Source: Asterochloris sp. CNOR1
Taxonomy: Eukaryota; Chlorophyta; Trebouxiophyceae; Trebouxiales; Trebouxiaceae
Assembly: GCA_963969365.1 (NCBI GenBank)
Contig: OZ017746.1
Span: forward strand, 1-64,000
Direction: 5' to 3'
Length of the DNA: 64,000 nt
The notes beneath the pieces were generated by a model, which saw only the letters and a list, made by a program, of their open reading frames with translations, did not search any database and was not told where the DNA came from. The stretch's first letter is position 1. Each line of letters begins with the position of its first letter. Shown here in pieces: positions 43,201 through 52,376 of the stretch. The translations under genes were made by a program, and so were the position numbers.

Positions 43201-44091
43201 GCATGTCGCATCTGCCCCACTGTCAGGCAGGCCCCCTGCCCTCCCCTGCAGGGCTGTGGCAGCAAATATGGATGGGGCACAGCAACAATGGCACCCTGTG
43301 TTACTGGTCACCAAGATTGCACTGCCTGCCCCTGCAGGGCTGTGGCGGCAGCAGACAGCAGCTGAGGCAATGCAGTCTGAGCGACCAGTAAGACATGGGG
43401 CAATACTGGCCCCCAGGTATTGCTCTGGCTGTGGCAGGCATCCCAGCCTGCAGGGCAGATGCTGTTGTGGGCGGTGTGCCACTCAGCCAGGCTGGCTGTG
43501 CGCCTCACGCTCATGCGGTCTTGGTGGGGCCATGCTGCAGTGCAGGCTGTGCGATGGAATCCGCGCTTTTGTAACAGCAATTTTCAGGCGGCCCGGGCAG
43601 ACTGATATGGCTCACCCCATCTGTCCGCCGGCAGGGACTCAAGCAGGTCGTTGAAGCGCCGCAGGGCTGCCATGGCCCCCCCTTGCCGCAGCTCCTCCTG
43701 CATGAGAGCCACCTCAGGGTCAACAGGTTGGCAAGGGAACGGGAGAGGATGCTTCCAGGAGGGAGGCCTGAATGCTCGTATCACTTGCTGCATGCAGAGG
43801 TTGGACTTGCAGGAACACAACAGCAGGATGTCTGCCAATCAGGAGCCTGCTGTAGGAGGTCAGGTCAGCTACATGCAGAGGTGCAGGACCTGTGGCGTCT
43901 GACAGTGGCGGTCAACAGGAGCTGGGCCCACACTTGTTTGTGCTGAAGTGTCTGCAGCTACCCTAGAGACGATGGACTGACCTCCAGTGCGCAGAGAGTG
44001 TCGCGGGTGAGGCCGCCGGGCACCAAAGCCTGTGACTGCTCGCTGATCTGCTGCGTCAGCTGGTGCCTGTGCTGCTGCAAAGACTTGCTTT
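40277..44091 (-). CDS. Probable haem-oxygenase-fold (iron-binding) protein, 5' end uncertain
   Basis: Minus-strand exons that join in phase: 44091-43982, about 43692-43616, 42892-42810, 42341-42233, 41265-41099, 40719-40576, 40441-40277 (stop). The first exon has no clear ATG and the left edge of the second could lie a few codons upstream (VALM before EELRQGG). The C-terminal half reads GYNLAIEYLADYEKTW, then MTEWMFLEVHAEGEKEHAAI, then RQHDQDFAAFYNKMADLL. The spaced His/Glu/Asp residues in long helices resemble haem-oxygenase-like proteins (TENA/PqqC/diiron type), where H-x(3)-E-x(2)-H and D/H residues bind a cofactor or iron; this assignment is by pattern only. The N-terminal third is a Gln-rich helix (QQHRHQLTQQISEQSQ). 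Faces the HERPUD-like gene head to head across about 400 bp. Confidence 0.6.
41290..41400 (-). repeat. Decayed copy of an exon start plus acceptor (haem-oxygenase-like gene)
   Basis: The segment CCGCAGGACGTCCTGGTAGA with its following GGCGGTGGGTCTTGCCTGCAG at 41216-41271 recurs about 110 bp further (CCGCAGGACGTCCTGGTAGG, GGCGGTGGGTGTATGCCTGC, then GACCAACACAGAAGG). The copy covers part of the exon, the acceptor and intron sequence. Confidence 0.8.
42893..43075 (-). repeat. Three tandem copies of an acceptor region, about 75 bp period
   Basis: CTCTGCAGCCAGAGCAGGATGC at the intron side of the exon ending at 42892 recurs near 42977 (CTCTGCAGCCAGAGCAGGAT) and in weaker form near 43053. Each copy is followed by GTGAGGCCAC and GTGGGTGTGC- or GTGGATGTGC-like sequence. 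Confidence 0.8.
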
Positions 44092-44505
44092 CTGCAGAGC
44101 CAGGCAACATGGCCTCAAGGTGCTTGTCGTGGCAAAGCGGACACGGTGGCACTCAGAGCTATAGGGGAGGACTGTAGGTCACCTGCCACAGTCTGGCTCA
44201 GACCCTGTTGCAGAGGACTCATCACGCACACTGTTGCACATCTGGCTGCCTGCAGCAAGGTGTTTGAGCTTGTGAGAGGGGCCACGGCTATCGAGCACCA
44301 GATCTGGTGACCACTATGGGTCGACTCACCCTGCAGCCTGTCCGGGCAAGATGGCAACACTTCTGCTGGTGCACGATTTTGCATGGCTTGTTTGCGGCTG
44401 TCTTCAACATGGCTGCCAGTGGAAGTGTCGCGTGGCCCCCATTAGGTTGCTACTTGGCCTCTCGCATCTCGCGCAGCACACCATTGGGCACCTGAAGCTC
44501 AGAAT
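44092..44505. promoter_or_regulatory. Shared upstream region of two divergent genes
   Basis: About 410 bp between the minus-strand haem-oxygenase-like gene and the plus-strand HERPUD-like gene; it may still include a first exon of the minus-strand gene. Presumed bidirectional promoter. No specific element is recognised. Confidence 0.4.
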
Positions 44506-47500
44506 ATGGCTGGAAGCGGTGACATTCAAGTCAGGATCAGAGATCCTCTCCTGAAGCAAGACCCTCTGGAGCTAAAGCTGCCCGGCAACACCCAGCTAGA
44601 CCAGCTGAAACAGATACTGCAGCACAAATACCCAGGAGCTCCTGAACTGTCTGCGCTGAGAGTGCGCCAGATGCCTGCATTGTTAGCTGATCCAGCGTCC
44701 CGAGCACCTGCTGAGAAGCCTCACTGCATCCTGCAGCTGATACATGGAGGGTCGACACTAAAGAAGGGAGATGAGACGCTGCTTGAGATCCTGCAGAGGG
44801 TGAGCTGAGCAGCGCATCTGTGCTCATTGGACTGCTGTTGTCCTCAGCGCACAGTGCGCCTTGCGGGCTACAGCACATGCTGCCGCGTCACACCAGTGTC
44901 CATGACCGCGGGATGTGCATCAGCAGCTGACTGGCAGGGCAGCAAAGCATGTTGTGGAACTCTGCTCACACATGGATGCGCAATGCTGCCAGTACCCTGA
45001 CACATGCACAGGCAGCAACAGCGACCTTGTGTGTGCTTGCAGGGCAACCAAGGAGCAGAGTCGCTGGACCTGTACATTGTCATTGCAGCTCAGCGGCCCC
45101 CAGACTCTCAGCCAGCATCAGTACCGGCGACCCCTGTGCCGGCGCCCAGCGCTGACACTGCGCAGCAGCAGGAGCAGCACCAGGCAAAAACCCTGAATCG
45201 AGCAGGCCAGGACGGCAGCGGCCAGGCTGCAGAGCAGCAGCAGGGAGGCGGGCAGCCTGCCGCTCAGTCTGGCTCAAGCACAGAGGGCCAGCAACAGGTG
45301 CCAGGGGCGGGGCTCCAGTGGGGGCCTGCCACTGGGAGCCAGCAGGTGCCTGTGGCAGGCCAGGTCCCTGTGCTCAACTGGAGTCAGGTGGGGTGATAAG
45401 ATTCTGACACGATGCTGCAGTGCATTGTTGGGAGTGCTGTCATCTCGCTGCCTACATGCATGAGGGGGGTTGGGGTGATGAGACTTGACCAGTGAGGGGG
45501 AAGCTGTCAGCTCGTGCTGCGTCCACGTGTGCAGCATGGGTGCTCCCTCCCTCTGCAATCATGCTTTGCATTGTGGTGTAGCCATTCTGGTTCAGGTCAG
45601 CTAGAACTTCCCATCATGTGTTGAGAGCTTAGCTCTAGCACTGCTCTGTCCTGCTTGTGCGGGCTGCAAATTGCTCCACACTGATGCCCCATCTGGTGCA
45701 GACGATGGCATCCCAGCTGAGCCGGGGCAACCCCTACTCCCAGCAGCAGGTGGCCATGCAGGCGGCCTACAGTGCTGCCCTGGCCTCGCTGACTGGCACG
45801 CAGCCAGTGCATCATGCCGCTCCTCCTGGGCCTGGGCCACAGCCAGGGCCACAGCCAGGGCCTCAGCCCACGCAGCAGCACCAGCAGCCGCCGGCGGCTC
45901 AAGCGCACCTGCCGCATATGATGGCCTATATGTCCATGCCCTATCAGGTGGGCTGCTGTCTGCAACCAGCTGTGATTGCTGAAGGTGTTGTAGATTCACG
46001 CCGGTTCAAGGCAGTACAGGGTTTCTGTGTGTACCTGTATCAGCATCCAGGCTTGCTCAGAGGAGCCACATTGACTGCTGCCAGGCAGGCCGGCTGCTAC
46101 CTGCGTGCAGCTACGGTTGCTGAAGTCACAGACACGTCCATGCCATACCAGGCGAACTGAGTTGCTGTGTTCCTTGTGCATCAGCTTTCAGCTGAGCGGA
46201 GCCAGATATTTCCTCTGGTCTTCACTTCTTCTCCTTCCTTGTCCTCTTCTAGCAAACTGTCTCTGACATGCAGCTTTGCTGGCTGGTCAGCCACGCTTGG
46301 GAGCTAGGCTGCCGCATGGAGCAGCGTTGGCATGCAGCCACAGTGGGGTCCTGTCAGGCCTCTGCAGCCTGCCTGGTTCACTTTTGAGCGCACGCATTCT
46401 GACGTGCTGCCCTCCCCGACATGCTGCAGATGCACCAGGTGCCCGTGGTGTCGTGGCCCCAGCAGTGGCAGCAGCAGTGGGGCCCCCAGCAGCCACAGGC
46501 AGCCCACCCAGCGCAGGCCTCCCCGCAGCCGCAGCCGCAGCCGCAGCAGTCCCTGCCCTGGCACCAGTGCCCCCCCCACCAGCCACCACACCAGGCTGCC
46601 GCAGGGGGCGCTCCTTTGCCGCAGCAGCCGCAGCAGCCAGCCGGGGCTGTGGCCTACATGCCGTGGCAGCTGGCTCCCGTCATGCAGCTGATGCCCTACC
46701 CCATGGTGGCCTATGCGGGGCAGGGCTTGCCTGTGGCAGTGCAGGCTGCAGCACCGCAGGCAGGGATGTACCCTCAGGCTGCAGGTGAGGGGGCTTCATG
46801 TATAGGGGGCGGCTTTGAACAAGAGCTGCTTGAGCCTGCCTCTTGGGTCAGCCAAGATTTGAGAGTGGGTCTCGTGGGCACGATTCGCTAGCCCCTCCCC
46901 TTGCCCACAGTGATGGTGCATGGCCCCGCAGTTGGGGGGGAGTGCCAAGCTACAGCTGCACACTACGCATCAGGGCTGCTCTGTGTGTCCAGCCTGACAT
47001 GCAGCAGTGGTGGTTGAACCCTAAACCTCGACTCTGCAGACTGGCAGGGCCTGGCTGCCTATGGGCAGAACCCTCATGGTCAGCAGCACCAGCAGCTGCT
47101 GCACCGGGCAGAGCGGGCTGCCAGGCGAGCGGCACGAGCGCCCGCGCCGCGCGTTCGCATGCTCCGCATCAATGTGCAGGCGCTCCTGCAGGCGCTGGTG
47201 GTCACCTTCATGCTGTGGCAGGTGAGATCACAGCCCCACCCACGTCAGAGCTGTCAGGGCAATGCGTGGGGAATCTGTTCTTCGGCTTCATTGGCCGTGA
47301 GGCACCTCTGCCAACGCTGTTATTAGCACTGAAGGAACCGTTGGAGACGAGCAAGGCTTTAGACGCTGGGGCAACAGGATCCAGCCCCCTGGCCATGATC
47401 ACAGACCCTAGCCCCGAACGTCAGGCCTCAGCTGTCCAGTGTGAGCGTGGCCCACATCTCCTGCCAGGCTGAGCCCAGGGCTGCACTGCACCATGGCACA

Positions 47501-49122
47501 GCTGCGCTGTGCTGTGCAAGTTGTGGGCCAGGTTCCCTCACATTTGCACCTCGCGGGTGCATGCAGGGGAGAGCGGTACAGCACTGTCAAGCTTCGATGA
47601 CTGCACATCAACTTGTCCTTCCAGGGGTCCAGCGCTGTGTCATGCAGTGAGCATGTTCAGTGTGAGCAGCCCCTGACGCCACATCTGACTGCAGTGCATT
47701 GTCCGCATCCTGGCGCAGACCTGCCTCTTCAGCACCTCTGCGTTGGTCATTCTGCCATGCCTGAGCCTCGCTCCCAGCACAAGTCAGTGTAGACTGTCTC
47801 CGCTTGGATGCGCTGGAGTGAAACTCAGGTGACTGCCTGACTGAACTCCACGGCAGTGCAGACCTCCCTCATGCTCCTTAGCCAGAGCTCTGCAACCCAG
47901 GTCTGTGTAATGACCTCCCCTCAACTCTGCACACTCATGGCAGCCCACTCTTTACTGATAGTCCAGCCCTGTCATACATGCAGCCAGCCAGGCTCTGCAA
48001 GCCAGGTCTGTGTGGAGACGCTCCTTTGACTCTACACACTCATTACTCTGCATACTCACGGCGGCCCACTCCGTCTTCTAGCGACCAGCTGGGCCAGGTC
48101 GTGCGGCGTTGGCAGGCTCTGCTGCCTTGGACCACTGCAGCCGCAGGCATGCCAAACGGAGCCAAGGCTGCCGCTTTAGCACATCTTCAATGCCTGACGT
48201 CCAGGCCCCTCAATGCCTGCAGCACCTCCCGCCGGGACGCCTCATGTTTGTGTCCTTCGCAGCAGCCATTGTCTGGCTGATCGGGCTGGACAACATCCGC
48301 CGCATGCTCAACGGTGTGGTGGCAGGCGCGGGACCCCGAGCCCAGCGCCCTGCAGCAGGAGCAGCAGCAGCAGCAGGTGGAGAGGGAGCTGCAGGAGGAG
48401 GCAACCCCCAGCAGCAGCAGCAGCAGCCGCAGCAGCCGCCACAGCCACAGCCGCGAGGCTTTCTGCGGTCCCTGCAGGCCGTGGTGGTCAGCTTCTTCAC
48501 CAGCCTTGTGGTGAGTGGTTATGTGGTGGTTGGATGGTCCACCAGCCTTGCGGTACAGCTGTTATGTGGCAGTTAGCTTTTTTGCAAGTGATGTGGTGAC
48601 TGACGTTCTATGTGGGACTCACAGTGGAGCTGGATTGAGGGGCACTGAGCTCGCGAGGGACCTCAGGGTGGTCACAACAGTCCCTCTTAGTGAGCGAGCA
48701 GGCAGGATGCATTCCAGCAGAGAGGCATTAGCGAGCATGTGCTGGTGGCGTCTGATGCAATGGGCCAATCTGCTGCATGCAAGGCAGGTGGCGTGCTGGC
48801 TCCTGCTACTTCTGCTTGTCAGCTTCTGCTGGGCCATCGTGACACTGAGCCCAGATGCCCAGCAGCGGTCCAGCGGCCCACCAGGCACAGCTGTGGATGC
48901 ACGACCTGCCAAGCAATTTCTTATCCTCCTGTGCTGCACAGGATCGTGGCTGAGAGTGTCACAGCACCCCTGACTCTGCATGTGTGTCTGCAGCCTGGCT
49001 GGAATGTGGACCCAGAGGAGGCAGCCGCATTTGCTGTCGCCCAGCGTGCCGCGGCAGCAGCAGATGCGCAGCCCAACCCAGGTGGCAATGCGGAGGTCCC
49101 TCCTCGGGAGCACGCAGACTAG
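44506..49122 (+). CDS. HERPUD-like ER membrane protein with N-terminal ubiquitin-like domain, 8 exons, 587 aa
   Basis: HERPUD proteins sit in the ER membrane, face the cytosol and support ER-associated degradation. Exons: 44506-44661, 44737-44799, 45043-45387, 45702-45947, 46430-46784, 47040-47221, 48223-48510, 48994-49122, total 588 codons with TAG. Residues 1-73 form the ubiquitin-like fold, beginning with IQVRIRDPL and continuing SALR/LIHGGSTLKKGDETLLEIL across a 75-bp intron. About 74-390 is a Gln/Pro/Ala-rich linker. The hydrophobic stretches INVQALLQALVVTFMLWQ and LMFVSFAAAIVWLIGL, near residues 432-475, make the membrane hairpin. Near 535-550 SFFTSLVPGWN parallels the C-terminal TFFASLLPEG of animal HERPUD2. 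The linker is longer than in animals. The 75-bp intron is a multiple of three without a stop, so retention would insert 25 residues into the ubiquitin-like domain. Confidence 0.85.
46110..46160 (+). repeat. Decayed copy of exon 4 end plus donor (HERPUD-like gene)
   Basis: CGTCCATGCCATACCAGGCG near 46135 mirrors TGTCCATGCCCTATCAGGTG at the real exon 4 donor (45931-45950). The flanking GCAGCTACGGTTGCTGAAG mirrors CCAGCTGTGATTGCTGAAGG. Confidence 0.65.
47880..48090 (+). repeat. Two-copy tandem repeat in intron 6 of the HERPUD-like gene
   Basis: A unit of about 108 bp (GCTCTGCAACCCAGGTCTGTGT, CTCTGCACACTCA, GCAGCCCACTC) is followed by a diverged second copy (GCTCTGCAAGCCAGGTCTGT, CTCTACACACTCA, GCGGCCCACTC). 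The rest of the 1-kb intron (47222-48222) shows nothing else recognisable. Confidence 0.7.
48497..48580 (+). repeat. Tandem copy of exon 7 end plus donor (HERPUD-like gene)
   Basis: ACCAGCCTTGTGGTGAGTGG and the following TTATGTGGTGGTT at the donor are repeated about 40 bp later as ACCAGCCTTGCGGTACAGCT and TTATGTGGCAGTT. The second donor has decayed. Confidence 0.75.
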
Positions 49123-49199
49123 GCCCAGCACCTGGTTGCACCCCTGGTTGCCGCCATCCAGTGACCTTGAATGTGCTTTCCAGTGTCAAGCTGCACCAC

Positions 49200-49615
49200 C
49201 CTGACAACAGCAGGTACTCGTTACAATAGAGCCGTGCAGTGGCCTCCATCAACCCACACTGGGTGTCCAAGATGAGACCAGGGTACTCGAAGTCATTGAC
49301 CTTCTGTTGGGGCTTGCTGCTGTGTGATAAATGGTACAGAATGGGCAGACTGGACAGGGCGAGCCTGCAATGCTGGAGCACCAGAGTCTTCTTGTTGCTC
49401 ACATGCTGTCTGTGGATGCTCAGTTGATGTAATGCATGCAACAGGCTTGCAGCCCCTCGGGTTGGGCGGCTGATGAGCGCCAGGTCATCTGCACACAGCA
49501 GCAAGGGCACAGCGTCTCAGTTAAGCACCTTGCAGCGGGTAGTGTCCTGCACGAGGCAGTGATAAGAATCAGACAGCACGAGGCTCAGTAGCCTCCTTTG
49601 TTACAGCCCTTGTTG
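49200..49615 (-). mobile_element. LINE reverse-transcriptase fragment
   Basis: On the minus strand, LLLCADDLALISRPTRGAAS at about 49500-49440 is the catalytic (Y/F)xDD box with its typical follow-up, and the downstream spacing to DFEYPGLILDTQCG fits the YLG motif of LINE reverse transcriptases. An upstream piece (VLSDSYHCLVQDTTRC) extends to about 49600. Only the palm region is present: the endonuclease, the 5' part of the RT and a poly(A) tail are absent and a stop interrupts the frame just before the CADD box, so it is a dead truncated copy. It lies behind the HERPUD-like gene and antisense to it. Confidence 0.75.
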
Positions 49616-50037
49616 GCATTTGAAGGGCTTGCTGAGGCCTGTCTTGAGAGTTCAGGCTTTGCCCTTGGCAAGACGTCTTACCAACAAGAAGAATCATGGT
49701 GACCTGGAGACACCTGATCAACAATCAACGAAGAGCATCATCAAGTTCAAAACATTCCTCGGTGGATCTGTAAGCGCAACAAACTGTACTAGACATTTTG
49801 GCAGGCATGTCTGCGCAGTTGCACAGGCGTCTGCGGTGTTCAGACTCCCTAGCAAAAATAGAGCTGTCTGCAGGCATTCAGAGGTGCAGCTACCTTTTAA
49901 GCGCATGCGGGCAGTGAAGTAAGCAGCAATAGCTGGTGTTTGAGTTAAGAGGCCCCTGAGACACATCAACATTCGTGAGTACTCTTACAGGGAGCATAGA
50001 GCAGTGTCCTGAAGCCAGCATCTTGACAGCGTTCAAC
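49616..50037. other. Intergenic sequence behind the P-loop ATPase gene
   Basis: AT-richer 420 bp with no gene. It contains the probable 3' UTR of the minus-strand ATPase. Confidence 0.5.
49985..49989 (-). promoter_or_regulatory. TGTAA polyadenylation signal of the ATPase gene
   Basis: TTACA on plus reads TGTAA on minus, about 50 bases after the stop codon at 50038-50040. TGTAA is the standard green-algal poly(A) signal. Confidence 0.5.
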
Positions 50038-51981
50038 TCAATCAAAGCTATTGATCAATGTTCGCAACAGCAGGAGCTCCACCTCACGCATCTGCAACTT
50101 CTCCTTGAGCAGCCGCAACAACTCTTCTTCTCACACAAGTGTGCATGCTGACCCTGCCAGCCGTCTGGCTTGATGCTGCGCAAGTCCTTCATCTTTGTTG
50201 TCACAGTGCTGATGTTGCCCACCGCGTCCTCGAACTGGCACTCCAGCAGGGCCAGCTCTGTTGTGTCAGAACCCTCCCACCTGGAGCGCCACTTCGAGGA
50301 CTGTTGTTCTTGTGCTGAATGTTGTCTGCAACAGAGCACAAGTCGTGTCAGGAGCACCTCCTAAACATGGCTGTCAAGTGAGGAGGTGCAAACCAGTCAG
50401 CAGCCTCACATGCTGCCACCACTGGCATCTTATATCAGTGCCTCACCGCAGGGAGCCCTCCTCATACAGGAGTCGCATGCTAAACAGGTGTGCGGCTGAG
50501 GGTGCTGTCACAATGCGTTCTTGATCCTCTCCAAATGCCTGTTTCGGGATGTCCCTTGCCCACTCTGCAGCGCAGGGCTGGCGTCGACTTTGATCAAGGG
50601 CTCTCCTTACGCTGACGGGGAGCACGCTCAATCTGCACATGGCCTACTTGATGCCGTCCTGTATGCCAACATGTTGGCCTTCACCATGGCGTGTACAGCC
50701 GCTGTAGCCCCCTTCCCCAGCTCTGAGCACAAGTCGTATCTGATGACTGCATTGTGGGGGCTCTCCACTAAACGCTGCACCACATATCTGTACTGGGCTG
50801 CGCTCCAGCCAGGCTGACCCCTCAGCCCTGCCTCCACCTCGCTGATGGGGCTGCTCCAGACCTTGCAGAGCGCTGTGACACAGATGGGTGACATGTCAGC
50901 AGATTGAAGCAAGACTCACAAGGCCATGCATCTAGCACGAGACACGCACCTGCTTGAACATTTTCATGGGTTTTCAGGTACCTGGAAGTTGTGATCAAGT
51001 GACCAGCATTGCCCCCACACACCTGTGTGGCAGCAGAAGGCAGTGCCTGGCACAGCGTGCACCAAACAAGGTGAACCACACTTACCTCAAAGATGCTGGC
51101 CCACTCCTTGTCACTAAGTTGTCTTCTGTTGCTCATGAGCCCTTGGAAGAATGTGCGCGCCTCTGGCTCAGGGAAGTCCCCAAGGTCCTCTGAAGATGTC
51201 CACAAATAGCTGCCCCGCAGCTCTACATGAGACAACAGATTGAGCTGGTGCAAGAGCATGGCGACCGAGGACAAAGCTTGCCTACTCACTGTTTCCCAGC
51301 CAGGCCTCAAAGGTGGAGTCAGACGTTGCAAAGATGACATGGGCTCGGGGCGATTTTGCAAAAATCTGCATAGACCACTGAAGACCTATGAATCGCTCAT
51401 GGTGATCACTAGGCAATCATGTGCAGCAGCCAGCAGGTCACTCACCTGGACAAAGAAATACAGCAGCGCTTCGACGTCACTCTGCAGGTGCCAGTCACTT
51501 CCCAGCCCATCAGCACGTGGGCGTCGTCAATGCAGATGACGGGTGGGGACCCCGAGGCCTCCCTTCTCATGGTGAGTAGCACACCATAGGCCACCATCAG
51601 CGTGTTCATAGGGCATGCGGTTGATGCTGGAGCTGGCCAAGAACCAACCCACAGCTTGTTCATGATGGCTGCTTTGGCCACATCCCTCAGCCCGTTTTGA
51701 AGCACCTCCAGGGCATCGAGGTGGGCGTCAAGGTCGCGCCACAGCCTCTCAATCAGCACACTGGGATGTGACAGCTCGGCCACTCTGCCAGTCAAGAAGG
51801 TCACTGGGGTGTCCAGCCTGTCGCTCAACAAAACTTCTCGCAGCAATCGGGATTTGCCGCTGCTGCGAGGGCCGACGATGGACAGTATCTTGTGGGGTTT
51901 ACCTTTCAGCTGGGCAAGCAGGTGGGCCTGCTCTGTTTCTCTGCCAAAGAAGGGCCCGTCATTGACAATCTGAAACAGCAT
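50038..51981 (-). CDS. P-loop ATPase of the AAA/STAND-like ATPase_2 type, about 430 aa
   Basis: Minus-strand exons: 51981-51446, 51365-51290, 51222-51086, 50861-50648, 50564-50447, 50280-50153, 50129-50038. The protein starts FFGRETEQAHLLAQL, a typical opening of ATPase_2 domains. It has Walker A GPRSSGKSR (about residue 33), Walker B VICIDDAH (about 158), a sensor-type AHVIFATSDSTFEAW, and then LSDKEWASIFE and a winged-helix-like region with TAPSAAHLFSMRLLYEEGSL. The last exon is a leucine-rich coiled coil (EELLRLLKEKLQMREVELLL). Homologues in plants and algae are largely uncharacterised. Right after Walker B the frame seems to slip by one base between AHVLMGW and SDVEALLYFFVQ: either a sequencing or assembly slip, a mutation, or an unusually short 35-base intron. 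An upstream exon may exist before 51981, where CTGTTTCAG is also a good acceptor. Confidence 0.7.
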
Positions 51982-52376
51982 GGCATCGTCTCAGCACTGG
52001 CCCCACAACCTGCCTACCTTTTGTGACTCGCCTTGGGATCCTGAGCATGTGTCGTGGTAACGAGCTGCTTCCTGAGGGCACGGGCAGGCCTGCAAAGACA
52101 AGATGCTGTTGACAGGTGCCTCTCTACCAGCCGCATAACACGAAGGTGTCACACCTTTGCATGGAGCTGACACAGCCTTCAAGCAGGCCGCGCGATGGAC
52201 ACACGACTGGACATGTGAAATGCCTCCCCAACAGGAGCTGCATTGCTTCAGTTGTGAGGAATTTCGGCAGTGACTGCCCCTCTCCGCGCTGCAAGGAAAA
52301 TTTTAGAGCTGTGAGATCAGCAAGACTTGGGGTAATTTAGGTCCTCCAGCTGGGGGGTGGTGATCAGGCAGCAACA
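51982..52376. promoter_or_regulatory. Shared upstream region of ATPase and ClpR3 genes
   Basis: About 395 bp between divergent start codons. It may include an additional 5' exon of the ATPase (open frame around 52030-52090 on minus). No element recognised. Confidence 0.35.

Noticed and set aside
47010-47030. Telomere-like ACCCTAAACC inside the HERPUD-like gene
   Set aside because: A single chance unit in an intron, not an interstitial telomere.
48959-49510. 183-codon minus-strand frame
   Set aside because: Only its first part is real (LINE reverse transcriptase); the rest is antisense to the last HERPUD exon.
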